From the NCBI RefSeq assembly GCF_037975245.1, contig NC_092579.1:2845001-2905000 (forward strand): 60,000 nt of DNA, given 5' to 3'. The notes beneath the pieces are model-generated. The model searched no databases, had not been told where the DNA came from, and saw only the letters and a program-made list of their open reading frames with translations. This document shows, piece after piece, positions 13,902 through 27,200 of this stretch (positions within the stretch are counted from its first letter, which is position 1; every line of letters begins with the position of its first letter). A program made the position numbers and the translations under genes. This stretch comes from Apostichopus japonicus (lineage: Eukaryota; Echinodermata; Holothuroidea; Aspidochirotida; Stichopodidae).

Positions 13902-14302
13902 TATGGAAAGCCATTTTAACATTTAATCGGGTATTTGAGATATCTTAAATTGTTTCTTATTTTAGATATCTAAAATTCTATTTCAGATATCTGAAATTGA
14001 ATTCAAGATATCTGAAATTGAATTCGGGATATCTGAAATTGAATTCGAGATATCGAATTCAGTTTCAGATATCTCGAATTCAATTTCAGATATCTCGAAT
14101 TCAATTTCAGATATCTCGAATTCAATTTCAGATATCTGAAATTCTCTGGTATTTCGAGATATCTGAAATTGATTTTAAGATACCTGCAATTATTTGTAGA
14201 TATCTTAAATAAATTGGAGATATTTGTAATTTAAATTGAGATATCTGAAATTATTTCGAGATATCTGAAATTCCTTATTAAATGTTAAAACGGCTTTCCA
14301 TA
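13902..14302. mobile_element. Fold-back MITE, 6-bp TSD CGGAAT
   Basis: Terminal inverted repeats of 26 bp with one mismatch (TATGGAAAGCC then ATTTTAACATTTAAT), flanked by identical CGGAAT at 13896-13901 and 14303-14308. The interior is an inverted array of a roughly 21-bp unit built on GAATTCGAGATATCTGAAAT, changing orientation near 14052. No coding capacity. It is about 401 bp long and lies between the two ALDH genes. Confidence 0.9.
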
Positions 14303-14308
14303 CGGAAT

Positions 14309-15060
14309 AGCTCAATAGTACATGCTATAGAAGATGAAAACATTCTATGGTTTTTTTCTGGTTCAAACGATTATTTCCCAGACAGTCGTAATTATTTGTA
14401 GTATTGCTACGGAAGAGTATAACTGACATAACATCCCGCCCCCTTTCTTTTCTGTAACTAGCGCATAGTAGTCATTCTTACCTCTGAGTTACGATTAATT
14501 ACTAGTCTTAGAAACTTATATAGAGGCCTACCTTAACTTTCGAAGCTAACTCAATTACCCTTAGTTACAGCCAAGGAAACAAGTATATTCGAAGATACCG
14601 GTAGTCCATGGGCTTCACTTGCGTAGGCTTGAAGCGTCGATCTTGCGTTAAGCTACACTATCCAACTGCTGAACACAACAGGTCGTTGGGTGCAAGAATC
14701 CGGGAAACGTAAAGGAGACAGGAAAAAGAAGAGAAAAGAGAAACGAGGTTGCTTGAAATATTGGCCTATGCTTCCTTCGGGAATGGCAGCTGGTTGTCTC
14801 TGTAGTTTATTAATTTCTCTTGTCATTATTATAAGCCTGGTGAGACGTTTCTCTTGGTTTATTGCAGTCATACCATTACACAAGGGGTTAGTCTAGAGAA
14901 AGGCTATGCCACGATGCTTATTAATACAAACATTAAACAATAATATAGATATACCTCTGTACCAACCACACTTTATTTATATAGTTATACCTACACTTTT
15001 TGAAGGAAAAAAAGTATTTTTACGTTGGAATACCGGCATAGATGTGGGCTTCAACGACCC
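14309..15060. other. Intergenic, no gene seen
   Basis: Short overlapping ORFs near 14650-14900 show no recognisable domain or splice support. Confidence 0.5.
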
Positions 15061-15067
15061 GAGGACC

Positions 15068-15330
15068 CAGGGGCGTAGCAAGCGGGGGGGGGGGTGTGGG
15101 GGGGTGTCACACCCCCCAATAATTTGGTCGCTGTCGGCAAATTTTGGGTCTGTCGGCAAAAGGAGAAAAGGTGAAGAGAGCGGAAGGGGAAGAAAGAAGG
15201 AAAGCTGAATAGAGAAAAGGAGAACGGGAGCTTCTTCCGTGCCAAAAGTAAAAATTTTCCAAAGGGGAGGGGTAGACCCCCAAACTATTCATGGGAATAT
15301 TACTCCACCTGCTCCACACATTCCCGGAGG
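15068..15330. mobile_element. Partial poly-G MITE-like repeat
   Basis: Starts CAGGGGCGTAGCAAGCGGGG, the start type of the hAT-like elements here, followed by poly-G and purine-rich DNA. The other end and a target duplication were not found. Confidence 0.4.
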
Positions 15331-15452
15331 ATATGATGTAAACCACTGGCTGCTATATAGTGATTTTGTGGACGAAAAAAAAAAAAACTTTAGATTTAGA
15401 GAATTAACAATATTTGGAATTAAGTAAAAGTTGCTACGTGCAAACCCGTCTG

Positions 15453-16240
15453 TGTTCCCTGTCTTTGAGTACTAGTAGTATATACGCTGTGTGTTCCCCG
15501 TCGGTGAGTACAAGTAGTATATACACTGTGTGTTCCCCGTCTGTGAGTAGAAGTAGTATATACGCTGTGTGTTCCCCGTCTGTGAGTAGAAGTAGTATAT
15601 ACACTGTGTGTTCCCGTCTGTGAGTACATGTAGTAGATACACTGTGTGTTCCCCGTCTGTGAGTACAAGTAGAATATACACTGTGTGTTCCCCGTCTGTG
15701 AGTACAAGTAGAATATACACTGTGTGTTCCCCGTCTGTGAGTACAAGTAGAATATACACTGTGTGTTCCCGTCTGTGAGTAGAAGTAGTATATACGCTGT
15801 GTGTTCCCCGTCTGTGAGTAGAAGTATAGTATATACGCTGTGTGTTCCCCGTCTGTGAGTACAAGTAGAATATACACTGTGTGTTCCCGTCTGTGAGTAC
15901 ATGTAGTAGATACACTGTGTGTTCCCCGTCTGTGAGTACAAGTAGAATATACACTGTGTGTTCCCCGTCTGTGAGTACAAGTAGAATATACACTGTGTGT
16001 TCCCCGTCTGTGAGTACAAGTAGAATATACACTGTGTGTTCCCCGTCTGTGAGTACAAGTAGAATATACACTGTGTGTTCCCGTCTGTGAGTACATGTAG
16101 TATATACACTGTGTGTTCCCCGTCTGTGAGTACATGTAGTATATACACTGTGTGTTCCCCGTCTGTGAGTTGCAAGTAGTATATACACTGTTTGTTCCCT
16201 GTCTGTGATTACAAGTATAGTATATATATAGATATACACT
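15453..16240 (-). repeat. 39-bp minisatellite, about 20 copies
   Basis: Unit TGTGAGTACAAGTAGAATAT then ACACTGTGTGTTCCCCGTC, 39 bp, with some 38-bp units missing one C. The three minus frames are all open for 250-283 codons (TDGEHTVYILLVL, QTGNTQCIFYLYS, HRRGTHSVYSTCT). No splice or codon signal supports a protein. Confidence 0.92.
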
Positions 16241-16705
16241 GTGTTTCCGTGTAAATATTGCTGCCTTTCTTCCTTCCAAATTCAACTGATGAGACTCCCA
16301 CGAAGGCTATCTTCACTGAATTTATCTGACAACGCCCGTTAGCTCTGCGTGTTATGAATTCAATAAATTCGACACCATATATCCCTCGTATCTACATTCG
16401 TTCTATATATTAAAGCCAATTAATTAGCTGATGTTGATAAGTAAGAATCAAACAAGGTAGTTCATTAGCTCGACTCGTAGGCATATTCTCTGTTTCGTTA
16501 CAAATAATCAACGTGTTTCATATTTTCCACTGCAATAATGTTATAGGATTGAAAATAATGAAACTGACATGAAAACTCTCTGCAGCCTAGCGAACAAATG
16601 TTGTAAATTGAATCTAACTTCATTTCGTTTCATTTCATTTTCCTTTATGTAACTTACGTCATCAGCTACTCGCTCATTAATAAGGGGTTAATCAACAGTC
16701 TAGCG

Positions 16706-16923
16706 TGCGTTACTCACAGGATTAATGCACGATCGGGGGATAATGCAAGCGATGCACGAGGGCGGAGCCCGAGTGCATCCAGCGACAGCATAGCATAGCA
16801 GCCGGATACACTACCATTTGTGTGGGGGAAAAATCATAAAACAAAACATTTTTGGTTACATATAACCAAAGATTTATTAAAGTGATGCCCCGTAATTTTA
16901 CCATGCGTTACTCACAGGATTAA
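16706..16923. mobile_element. Small insertion flanked by 20-bp direct repeats
   Basis: TGCGTTACTCACAGGATTAA occurs exactly at 16706-16725 and 16904-16923 around 178 bp that contain GATGCACGAGGGCGGAGCCC and a partial inverted GAGTGCATC. A long exact duplication suggests a retrotransposed insert; superfamily unknown. Confidence 0.55.
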
Positions 16924-18140
16924 CCACGGTCAGCTGACCTGAATGGACCAATAGGATTTAGGAATCTTTACTAAGTATGAAGGAACCTTGACTTACTAAT
17001 AAAAAAACAAAAGAGTCTAGAAAAGGTGATTTAAGTATGATAGTATTTTGCCACTTTTTGAATGAAATAACTCAGTCAAAACAGATTGGCAGCTTTTGCT
17101 GTAGAAATAGTTTTTAAGGAAAACTCATCCAAGATATGAGCGTGGGTATGAAAGCCAAATTTATCTCGTATCATTGACTCTAGACATAGCCTACTGCCAC
17201 ACTGGAACATAATTGAAGATAACCAAAAATAATGAAGTGACTCTTTCCACGTCCACAATGTTGAGAATCTGCTGACCATTTCCGTCATCTTTGGCCAACC
17301 TCTGGCCTTGCCTTGGAATTCAAGTCTTCTCCGTTATATTTAATCTCAGAGTTTATGCCGCGGGATGAGACCTTATAACGTACCCAAGGAGTGGCGAATG
17401 AAAGCGTACATGCAGTTATTTTTTATACTTTGTTGATAGTTTGACTGATGGTTGGTAAACTTGACCTCTAAATAGCTGTTCTTGAATACCCCTATAAGAC
17501 ATAACTGACACTGGTGATAAATTAAATGGTATACTATGGGATCTTTCAACTACCATAATTGTAACATGCATTCATGCATTCAGCTATAAATACAGAATAG
17601 AGTGTAGATCGCCGGTTCCTGAACATTTGTTCAAGATAATGTGTATAGGCCTACTACATCTATTTCCAAGTGATGTTTCGCTTGGCGTTCCATCGTCATG
17701 ATAACCCCGGTAACAGTATCGGATGAGATTGAACTTAGGTTGTGAACTTGGATCAAGTAGTTTAGATTTCGTGCCCGGGGGCTCGGTCATGGGTGAATTT
17801 TGTTGAAAGGTAAGAAATCAATAAAGTCATGTAGATAACTGACGTGAATTGATCATTTATGGATTCAATAATTGAAGTAAATAATATTGCAAAACATTGC
17901 CAATGTATTTCCAGCGCCGGGTAAGGTTTGGCTAAAATATTTCAAAGATATAATCACACTGTACTTACAATGCTCCGTACCTTGACCTCGTTTCATCGTC
18001 ACTACCGTACCATAGCAAGCACCTCGTACAATGTGCACAGATTGAGCCTTCTTACCGTTGCCACAAAGGGAAGACATTTATCCTCGAGAAAAGCTTACAC
18101 CATCAACTTTCCAGTCCCCGCCAGCCTATAGTCATAAACT
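16924..18140. other. Region upstream of ALDH2-like gene, probable promoter and 5' UTR
   Basis: No coding signal. Two short ORFs near 17928-18131 precede the true ATG and would be upstream ORFs if the transcript starts before them. No TATA box or other core element can be assigned. Confidence 0.45.
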
Positions 18141-18263
18141 ATGTTGTCCATCAGTCGTCAGTCCAGGAAGTTTCGAGGATGTCTTGCTCCCCTTCTTAGC
18201 CGGTATTTGTCCTCATCCGCTTTACCAGAACCACAAACCAATCCTGAAATCCACTTCAACAAG
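18141..18263 (+). CDS. ALDH2: ALDH2-like exon 1 with mitochondrial presequence
   Basis: This exon is 7.4 kb upstream of exon 2. It encodes 41 residues: the first 24 are rich in Arg, Ser and Leu with no Asp or Glu (including [10 protein letters not shown]), typical of a matrix-targeting peptide. It then reads [13 protein letters not shown], which aligns with the human ALDH2 segment just before [10 protein letters not shown]. The donor AAG|GTAGGA is in phase 0 and joins to exon 2, which starts [10 protein letters not shown]. Upstream in-frame TAA at 18135 rules out an N-terminal extension within this exon. Confidence 0.9.
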
Positions 18264-21200
18264 GTAGGACCGTTATTGGTTTAATTCATAGCATCATTCT
18301 GTTTCTGTTCATTGATGCAATAGTTGAAAGGAAACTCGAAATATTTCTCACGTATTTCTCGTCTATTTCAGTGAGCAAAATAGGTGGACGGTGGGGAAGC
18401 CGGGATATCCCTGTCCCGCAACCAAAGCCCTCTGTCCAGCCCAGCGTCGAAAAAGAATACTTTGCAGATCTCCTGTGTAACACTTTAATTATCATGTACT
18501 TTTCAAAACATCTGAATTCCTTGATGATAAATAACAGATCCAAGTCACTTTAATTAATCATAAACACAAAATTTACGCTAGAGACCACGGTACGGATTTA
18601 TTTAAATGTTCTCGGTTTGTCTTAACCACTTCCCCTTCTCTTCAATGTTTCTCATTATGCCTCAAGTAATTATGCACAGTCTCTGTGAGGAGAATTTAGA
18701 ATGATATCAAACAACACGGAGAATTTAGAATTTTGTCGCTGGTTAATCATCATTCATTCTGTACAAAACTCAACCCAGGCCAGGGCAGTAATGTATGTTC
18801 ACAACAGGGGATGACAAAACATTAGCAATTACTTAAATTCTTTAACCATGGAGCTGTTAGCAGCTTGGGCCCTAACAACTCTTGATCTATTCCCTCCACC
18901 CCTCTTGTGTCTCAAACATGGCTCGCCCATATACCTGCCCCCATCTCTCCTTCCATCCCCTCTTACTTTGGAACCTATTTTGTACCATGATTAATTCTGT
19001 ATGTCGTGTCCACTACACGACAAAAGGCAATTATTAACGTGGTATACTATAGTATTAAATGGCAGTACATGTATACATAACCTATACAACAGGCCTGGAC
19101 TTCGGTTTGGTTAATGATACTCCTGATCAGTTGTTTTAAATGATACAACAATATCAGATACGGACAACAATAATTTGTTTACCTTGCTGTCCTTGTATAT
19201 AGTGCAAAGAGTCTACTGTACAGCTCAAGAGCTGTTTTACAACACGAGGGACCATAACATCGACTGCTTTATTTGGACTTTGATTAATAACAGGCATGGG
19301 TCTAAGAGAGGCTCGGTGACAGCTGCATGCTTTATTACAACATGTTTTTCTACATATATGCGAACTCACCGACACAAAGGATGTAGTAAAACAGGCCAAG
19401 TATAGTTTACTATACCATCTAATTTATATATTTTGGGGTACAAAGGTGGCAAGTACTAGACCTTGCTTTTTGTTGCTTTATGTTTAAGAGAAAATACAGG
19501 AGTCTTGTCGAGCGGTATACGAGATATATTTCTACTGCTATACTAGTCTTACAAGGATGCAATGGAGTATTTTAATGTAGCCAAATGGTCGAGGCGATTT
19601 TATTGCGCAAGGCTACATCTCACTATTCTGAACTCAGAATGAGGCTCTCTTCACGTATGAATAATAACCTCTCTCCAAACTGGATAAGTGTGAAAATCGT
19701 ATCTCCTTTGATAGAAAATGGACTTTCCAAATACTCACAAAGTTATCTTTGGCAGAATAATACAAAGCATAACGAATTAGTTAGTGCTGTGAAAATAAAG
19801 CCTAGCAAAAGGCTCCTATATAATTCGACAATCACACTAAGAGGTCATCCAATTGTGAAAATGTAGAAAATAGTAAAGCTATCACTGGCTAGGACAAACA
19901 AAGCTTAATTTGTGAAAATGTAATTTTAACATAACTTGTCGACCACTAGTTGACACTAAAATGTGAAAACAATACTTTACATAAGCATGTATGGGCAATT
20001 TTTACATGCTCTAAATCCAACTGACGGTTCAATAAGAAACATAAGCAGACGTGTACTCTTGATAAAATATGCAAATTTACAGAAAAAGTTCACCATTGTG
20101 AAAATATAAGAAACTATTAACAGACTCGATTAACTGATTTTGAGAAAAGGAACCAATTAACAAATTGCAAAACACAGGCGGTTCCAATTTCTGTGAAAAT
20201 ATTGAAAAAGTTAAACCTGTCAAAATTGTGAAAACTTCCAACCAGTAGCCATCCATCGCATATTTGACCCTTATAGTTAACCCCTTTATCACCATCAAGA
20301 GAGAATGGAATTAAATCTCCCAAGATTACCTGCCATGGATGTCGATGCCAGGAGGAAGGATAATCCATGTAGTCATACGATAATTTAGGTCTATCTCTGA
20401 GAGATTAGTCAATTAAAAAGCAATTAAACAATAGAGAGGGTCATAACCAAGAAAATAATACATTCTGTTGTTGAGAACGCAACAATATCGTCATATGTCG
20501 ATAGCATCTCCATCTCTATGGAACGCCAAAAGCGCAATGCATTTCGTTGCCTCGATCGATTTCGCCTCCTTCTATTTCGTTGCCTCCTTCTATTTCGTTT
20601 ACTCCTTCTATTTCGTTGCTTCGTTCTATTTCGTTGTCTCATTCTATTTTGCTGCCTCGTTCTATTTCGTTGCCTCCTTTGGTTTTGTTGCCTCGTTTGA
20701 TATCGTTGCCTCCTTTTATTTCGTCGCCTCCTTCTAATTCGTTGTCTCCTTTGATTTCGTTGCCTCCTTTGATTTCGTTGCCTCGTTCTATTATCTACTA
20801 TCGGTAACAAAAATGATTTCTTGACCAAAAGTGGCCTTAAAGTTTTAACCCCGATACGGACATCTCTAAACGCGCTGTACGTTATGTGTAATGATCCAAA
20901 AGATGATTTTTTCCCCCCTTCAAAATCGATTAATTTTAGTTATGGGGCCTACTGGCATGTCCGGTTAGCACCACATTAAAGTAGAAAGGTTCCTCTTTCA
21001 CGTGGTATACCTCTACTATCGGTAACAAAAATGATTTCTTGACCAAAAGTGGCCTTAAAGTTTTAACCCCGATACGGACATCTCTAAACGCGCTGTATAT
21101 ACATAATGTGTAATGATCAGAAAAATGTAGGCTCCATAACTAAGGTTAATCGATTTTGAAGAAAAAAATAAAATAAACAGTTTTCTGATCATTAAACATT

Positions 21201-24200
21201 ACGTATATACAGCGCGTTTAAAGATGTCCGTATCGGGGTTAAAACTTTGAGGCCACTTTTGGTCAAGAAATCAATTTTTTATTACCGATAGTAGAGGTAT
21301 ACCACGTGAAAGATGAACCTGTCTACTTTAATGTGGTGCTAACCGGACATCTCAATAGGCTCCATAACTGAACTTAATCGATTTTGAAGAATAAAAAAAA
21401 TAATCAATATTTTAAAACTTTTAGGCCACTTTTGGTAAAAAAAATCGGCTTTGTTACCAATAGTAGGTATAACACGTGAAAGAAGAAATTTTATTCTTTG
21501 ATGTGATGCTAACCGAACCTCCTAACTAGGTCGATAACTTAAATTAATGGATTTTGAAATAATAATACGTTTGGATCATAACACATTACCGCGCGTTTCG
21601 AGCTAATTTTCCCATTTGCATCCCACTCCTGTTAGGATCGAACGGTTTGTAGCCATCGAATATCAATAAATCAAAGTGTTACTGGCTGTTTTTTCATACC
21701 ACGTGTAAGAGGAATAACTTAACATCGTCATTGTACCTCTCTTGACTGTTGCATATTCTCATAAATTAATTGTTTAGACATTTGAAGAAAAAAAGAAGAA
21801 AAAAATGGTATAAAAATTGTCGCAATTTACGCCTTTCTCCACAAGATTTGGTAGGATCACAAGTTTCAGTTCAATATGGATGCAGAAATCGTCCACCATT
21901 TAATTCCAAAATTATAACACATGAAAGAGCAACATCTTCTCTCTCATATGGTGCAATTATTGGCATTTTACAGTATTCATAGCGTTAATTATTATCGCTT
22001 TAAAACAGGTACGAAAAAGTAGCAGTCTTGTTATTGTCCGCTAATTTAGGCTGCCCTTAGTGGCTGCTGGGGATCCACTTTCCCGCCACAGCGTACCCAG
22101 CGCTAGTCACAGTGTACAAACATAAGTGGCCAACGGCGTGTAACGTTGATGTATACACTATTGGCTGCTGTTAGTGGCTGCTCTTAGTGGCTGCTACGTT
22201 CAAACAGGTGCTAGGCTGCTCAGTACGTGCTAGGCACTGTGATCGACCAGGTAACGTTCGCGTTAACCGGCCCGTCGCGACCGAAGGAGAAAAAAGCTCC
22301 GCCCACCAATGCATGCCTGCAATACCTAATTAACATAACCAGACGAATTCAATCGAGGCAACGAAATCGAACGAGGCAACGATGTAGAACGAGGCAACGA
22401 AATAGGTGGAGGCAGCAAAATAGAAGGAGGCAACGAAATCAATGGAGGCAACGAAATAGAAGGAGGCAACGAAATAGAAGGAGGCAGCAAAATAGAAGGA
22501 GGCAACGAAATCAATGGAGGCAACGAAATAGAAGAAGGCAACGAAATAGAAGGAGGCAGCAAAATAGAACGAAGCAACGAAATAGAAGGAGGAAACGAAA
22601 TAAAAGGAGGCAACGAAATAAAAGGAGGCAACGAAATAAAAGGAGGCAACGAAATAAAAGGAGGCAACGAAATAGAAGGAGGCGAAATCGATCGAGGCAA
22701 CGAAATGCATTGCGCTTTTGGCGTTCCATACATCTCTACATAAAACCGTTTAGACTTATATATCTGCGTGCGTCATCTGTGTAGTTATTAACATGTCTGT
22801 GTTTCTCGGTGATGTCAACATAATATTCGGTCTGTGGTTGGGTAAGGGGTGGCGGGGGAGGAGGAGGGGGGGTGGTAGGGAGAAAGGGAAGTTCGTAGTT
22901 ACTCAATGCTTGTTTTTGTTTATTGAAAACAAGTGTGCCATTTCCAATGCGATATGGAGGGGTTGGATGAAAGTTATTGGGGTGGGGTATTGGGTCCTAA
23001 GAAACAAACACGTACCTATATAACTGAACCTTAAAACCTGATTGTTTATTCATACTTCGTCTGCAAGCCTGTAGGGTTTGAGTTTGGGAATATACCTCAA
23101 GGAAGCAGAAATTTCTAAATAACAACAACAAGGTGTGAATATAACAACATGTGTGTTTCAGTTAACAAACCTAAGGTTAAGAGAGCATGATAAAATGAAC
23201 GGATCGGATAAATTTTGGTTTCTTAAAAAATAATTTTCATCCATACCGTTTATATATTAACGATGAAAGTAAGTTCTTTCATTCAAACCTCTCCCATGTA
23301 AAATGACAATAAAACTATGTTAGGTACATATTCGAATGTGTGAATGTGATTCTCAATTGATAGCAACATGTTGCAATGGTCATCCTGTACAACCTTCACA
23401 TGTATACGCATTTGATATATGCATTACATAGCTTAGCAGCCTGGCGTGCATTGCGTTATGTATTTTGTATACCATACGTCATTGGACTGCACTGATTTTT
23501 TCTTTTTCTTCCTTCCTTCCTTCCTTTGTATTTTTTTGTTGGGGGGGGGGGGGGGGTTATAGATTCACCTATATAACGTGAATACGACTGATGATAATAT
23601 ACAAACATCAACATATAATTCAAACCAAGCAGCTGCGAGCATAGACGTACGGGACCATTTCAGTTTGGGGGGGGGCAGAAAATTTTGTGCCCGAAAATTC
23701 CCGTTACGTGACACTATCTAAGCGGAGCGCCACCATCAATTGGCGCGTAACGTACAAGAATATTTTTGGCAAAAACTGCCTCTCAGATTGCCGGAAATGG
23801 CACTTCTGGGGCCTTGCAAGTTGCATCTTAACATTCTGTATTTTACAATCTCACGTTTTAGAAATTTACACTTCCCCAAAAATTTGGTAAATTAGAAGAA
23901 GAAAAAATGGTAACATCACTTTGAAGGGCAAAATAGGACAGTTTATTTTTTAAGCTCCCATTTAGTTACCGTATTTATTATTTTAACACAGTACTCAGCT
24001 AACTCCAGAAAAAAAAAAACATACATTGTTCAACGACACGTAGGCGGGATAATGTCGCTGTGTCGGGTGAGACTGCAATGTGTCTCACAAAAAAGTATAA
24101 AAATAACAAAGAATATGATAAACCTGTACTTCTAGGCTTGTAGGCACTCCCCCCCCCCCACCATCCATGAACAAGAAAACGTTTCTTGTATACACTCATA

Positions 24201-27200
24201 TCGGGGATGTCCAGGTATACAGTTGACTATTTAGAACATTTTTTTGATATTGCAAAAAGCGCTTACGGTGGTGTTACACGGAAATATTCGGGCAACATGA
24301 TGCTTAATAAAGAAAATCATTAGGCCTATATTAATATTAATGTCACAAAACAAATAACATGAAACGCTCTCCACAGAATTGTCGGGCAAATTTTTTAAAA
24401 AGATTCGGGTAAGCTACTGCACATTTATATATATATATTTTTTTTCTCCTCTTAGGCTGCCCGAATTTTTCAGGACTTTTGCCCGAATTTCTTGTCCTCT
24501 GGAATTTTTTTGGGGGGGGGGGCAGTCTTCTCACTGCCCCCCTCCCCGCCTCGTACGCCTATGGCTGCGAGTCAAATGTCTGGGTCAGATAATGTAGAAC
24601 CATAAATTCACTGTTGGCATGCATGAATACGAACGTGTTCATATTTTCGTTCTCAATGCTAGACTGGTATAGGTTGGATCCTACAGTATATGATAGCCAT
24701 TGGACTAGTAGTAGTACATAAAGTGTCGCTGTCATATTATATTTAATACAGGCTCTTATGTGGTGATGCTCGCGATATGGCCTTCATAAAGTAACTTCAG
24801 CCTACCTTACGATCATTTCCATCACATGTATGAATCTATCATGGTTTGACTCTCTCGTAAATGCCAGCCTACCGAACCTATGGATGACGAGGCATAATGC
24901 GTACACATGAAACGAGTAATAAACAAGCCAATCCCGGTGGTTCAGATTCCCAGCGATACCACTTCGGCAGTGGCGGAGCGTCCATACAGTCGGGGGGGGG
25001 GGGCGGATGCCCCTCCTGACGGACTCAAATGGACTGCTGGCGCCCTTTTCAGCTGTTTACCACTTTTCACTTATTCGCGATTATGGCCTTTAATATTGTG
25101 CTCTCATCTACCTATTGACATATGTCACATTATCTGCAAATTAGCAAGGCCCGGAAAGGGTCATTTCCGGCGATCTAGGGAGTATCTTTACTCAAAAAAT
25201 TTCTGTACGCTCCGCGCCAACCCGTGGTGGCGCTCCGCTTGGATAGTGTCAAAAGCGCCCCTACAGACCATTCTCGCCCCCTCTGACCAATACCCCTAGC
25301 TCCGCCACTGCACTTCGGTGTAACATCATAGTTACAAGACATTTAAAACTATGTCGCAAAAGAAACTCTTAGCATCAAGAAGATATGTCCCAATCCCGAC
25401 TTAAATGCATCTTTCGTGGGTTTCAAATACGCATTATAATGATGCAGTCATAAACCAACACCAAAAGTTGCTCTCAAAACAACAGAACGATCTATACGAA
25501 AATATTGTTCAATCACTGAGTATATGTAGATGGCTTGGCCATTTGTCGAAATTCGTGACGGATTGATTAAATTTACAGGTTATTTTTTCATGGGTATAAT
25601 TTTAACCCCTTTGGAAATTGTTCTTTCACAGCTGTTCATCAACAATGAATGGCACGACGCTGTCAGCGGTAAAACGTTTGCAACAATTAATCCGAGTACA
25701 GAGGAAGTCATAACAGAGTTAGCTGAGGCGGACAAAGTAAGTGTCGTAATCAATGGGTTACTTTAGTTACAGAGAAAGGCATATGAAAGGACCACATACT
25801 TACTCAACGGAATGATATTGATTATTTACTGACAATTAGTTGTCAATGTCTCATTAATGTTCATGCATGTATCTGTTTTAAAACGATGTCACAAAATAGA
25901 CTTTGTCAACATGATAACTGATTTCTGGTACTTCCCTTTACACATGTCGCTACCTGATCAATACAAAATCCCTCTTCATTTTGGTGTGTACAAGTTCACC
26001 AATATTAACATGTATGGCTTATACCACATCACTATGAAGATGTCTGGTCATCGGAACCACTAAATGTTGTCGTTCTGTTTATTCTCCAGGCTGATGTAGA
26101 TAAAGCAGTGAAAGCTGCCAAAGATGCCTTCCGGTTAGGGTCACCATGGCGACAGATGGATGCTTCAGAGAGAGGTCGTCTGCTTTACCGATTAGCTGAT
26201 CTTATTGAGAGAGACAGAACGTACCTTGCGGTAACATTAGAATCTAGTCCTCTTTTTTTTATCACTCTCCCATTTTAAAATTGTACCCACCCTAAATTGA
26301 ACCCACCGTAAATTGAACCCACCGTAAATTGAACCCACCCTTTCTTTTTTTTGTTTCTTATCTGGAGAGGTTCTCAACATTCCCAGCGGAAGTATAGTGC
26401 TGTTACAAGGTACAACGTGGTTTACCCCACCCCACCCAGGTGGGGTGTATCTATTAATATAAAGCATTTTCAACACCAAATCCATTGCATTGTTTTGACA
26501 AGAGACCCACAGCAGAAAGAATAATTTTTTACGTAATGTCGTTGTCGTCGAAAACCCGAACTATTCATTTCCCACCAAAAATAAGAACATGTTCAAAGAC
26601 TTATTCCATCGCTTGCCTCATTCATTTGATCTATAGTTGTGATGATTTGTTTATCGAAAAAAAAGAAAATGATCTTTAACACTCTTGAGGACTAGGAAAA
26701 GGACTAGAATTAGGGGTGGGGGTGGGGGAGGGGTATACTAGACCATGCATCGCGCACATCTGGCCATAGCACTCCTCTAAGTCCACTGTAACGAATGAAT
26801 GCAACTGCATAGTAGTTCATGGACTGTCATGGAATCATTCATATTTGTGAGAGTCGGGATGTTACCCCATATTGCCATGCACAAGTCCCGCGCCTCTTGC
26901 AAAGTTATTTTGGTATCGCTCTTTGAGGGGCAGCGGGAAGGGAGAGGAATGGGGGTTGAAGGTTGTCATGATTGAAGATGATAAGCCATAATAACTATTG
27001 ATCAGAGAAGATGCATGATGTTTAAGAAAAGTCTCCGAAGATAAATCCTGCCAAGAAAACAAACATTATTTCATGAACTGATCATCAGTTTTGATCACAA
27101 CGATATTTTCGCTAGTGCTTTTATCGGATTTTCATGAATGAAAATGTACTAGCCAACACACTATCTTAACTAAACGTCGACAAGATGACAATAGATGCCC

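Larger units (their letters stand above)
20517..22730. mobile_element. Fold-back transposon with tandem-repeat arms, 6-bp TSD
   Basis: Ends are inverted copies starting TATGGAACGCCAAAAGCGC and continuing about 50 bp. The element is flanked by an identical 6-bp direct repeat CATCTC (20511-20516 and 22731-22736). Inside each end is an 18-bp tandem array (TATTTCGTTGCCTCCTTC type) in opposite orientation: about 12 units at 20571-20793 and about 19 at 22342-22690. The interior has a further palindrome of about 300-bp arms centred near 21150. No transposase ORF was seen; the arginine-rich and Phe/Ser-rich ORFs over the arrays are by-products of the 18-bp period. Lies in intron 1 of the ALDH2-like gene. 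The modular structure recalls sea urchin TU elements. Confidence 0.85.

Noticed and set aside
15420-16285. Three overlapping minus-strand ORFs of 251-283 codons as a repeat protein gene
   Set aside because: They follow entirely from the 38/39-bp tandem repeat, which lacks stops in these frames. No signal peptide, splice site or non-repeat domain supports a protein.
17928-18131. ORF with an internal MLRTLTSFHRHYRT start as the ALDH2 mitochondrial leader
   Set aside because: Looks leader-like, but it ends in a stop before the donor at 18264. The next frame's ATG at 18141 gives both a leader and the conserved segment joining exon 2.
22227-22784. Arginine-rich 185-codon ORF as a protamine-like protein
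   Set aside because: It is the reading of the 18-bp array in the right arm of the fold-back element. The opposite strand is equally open.
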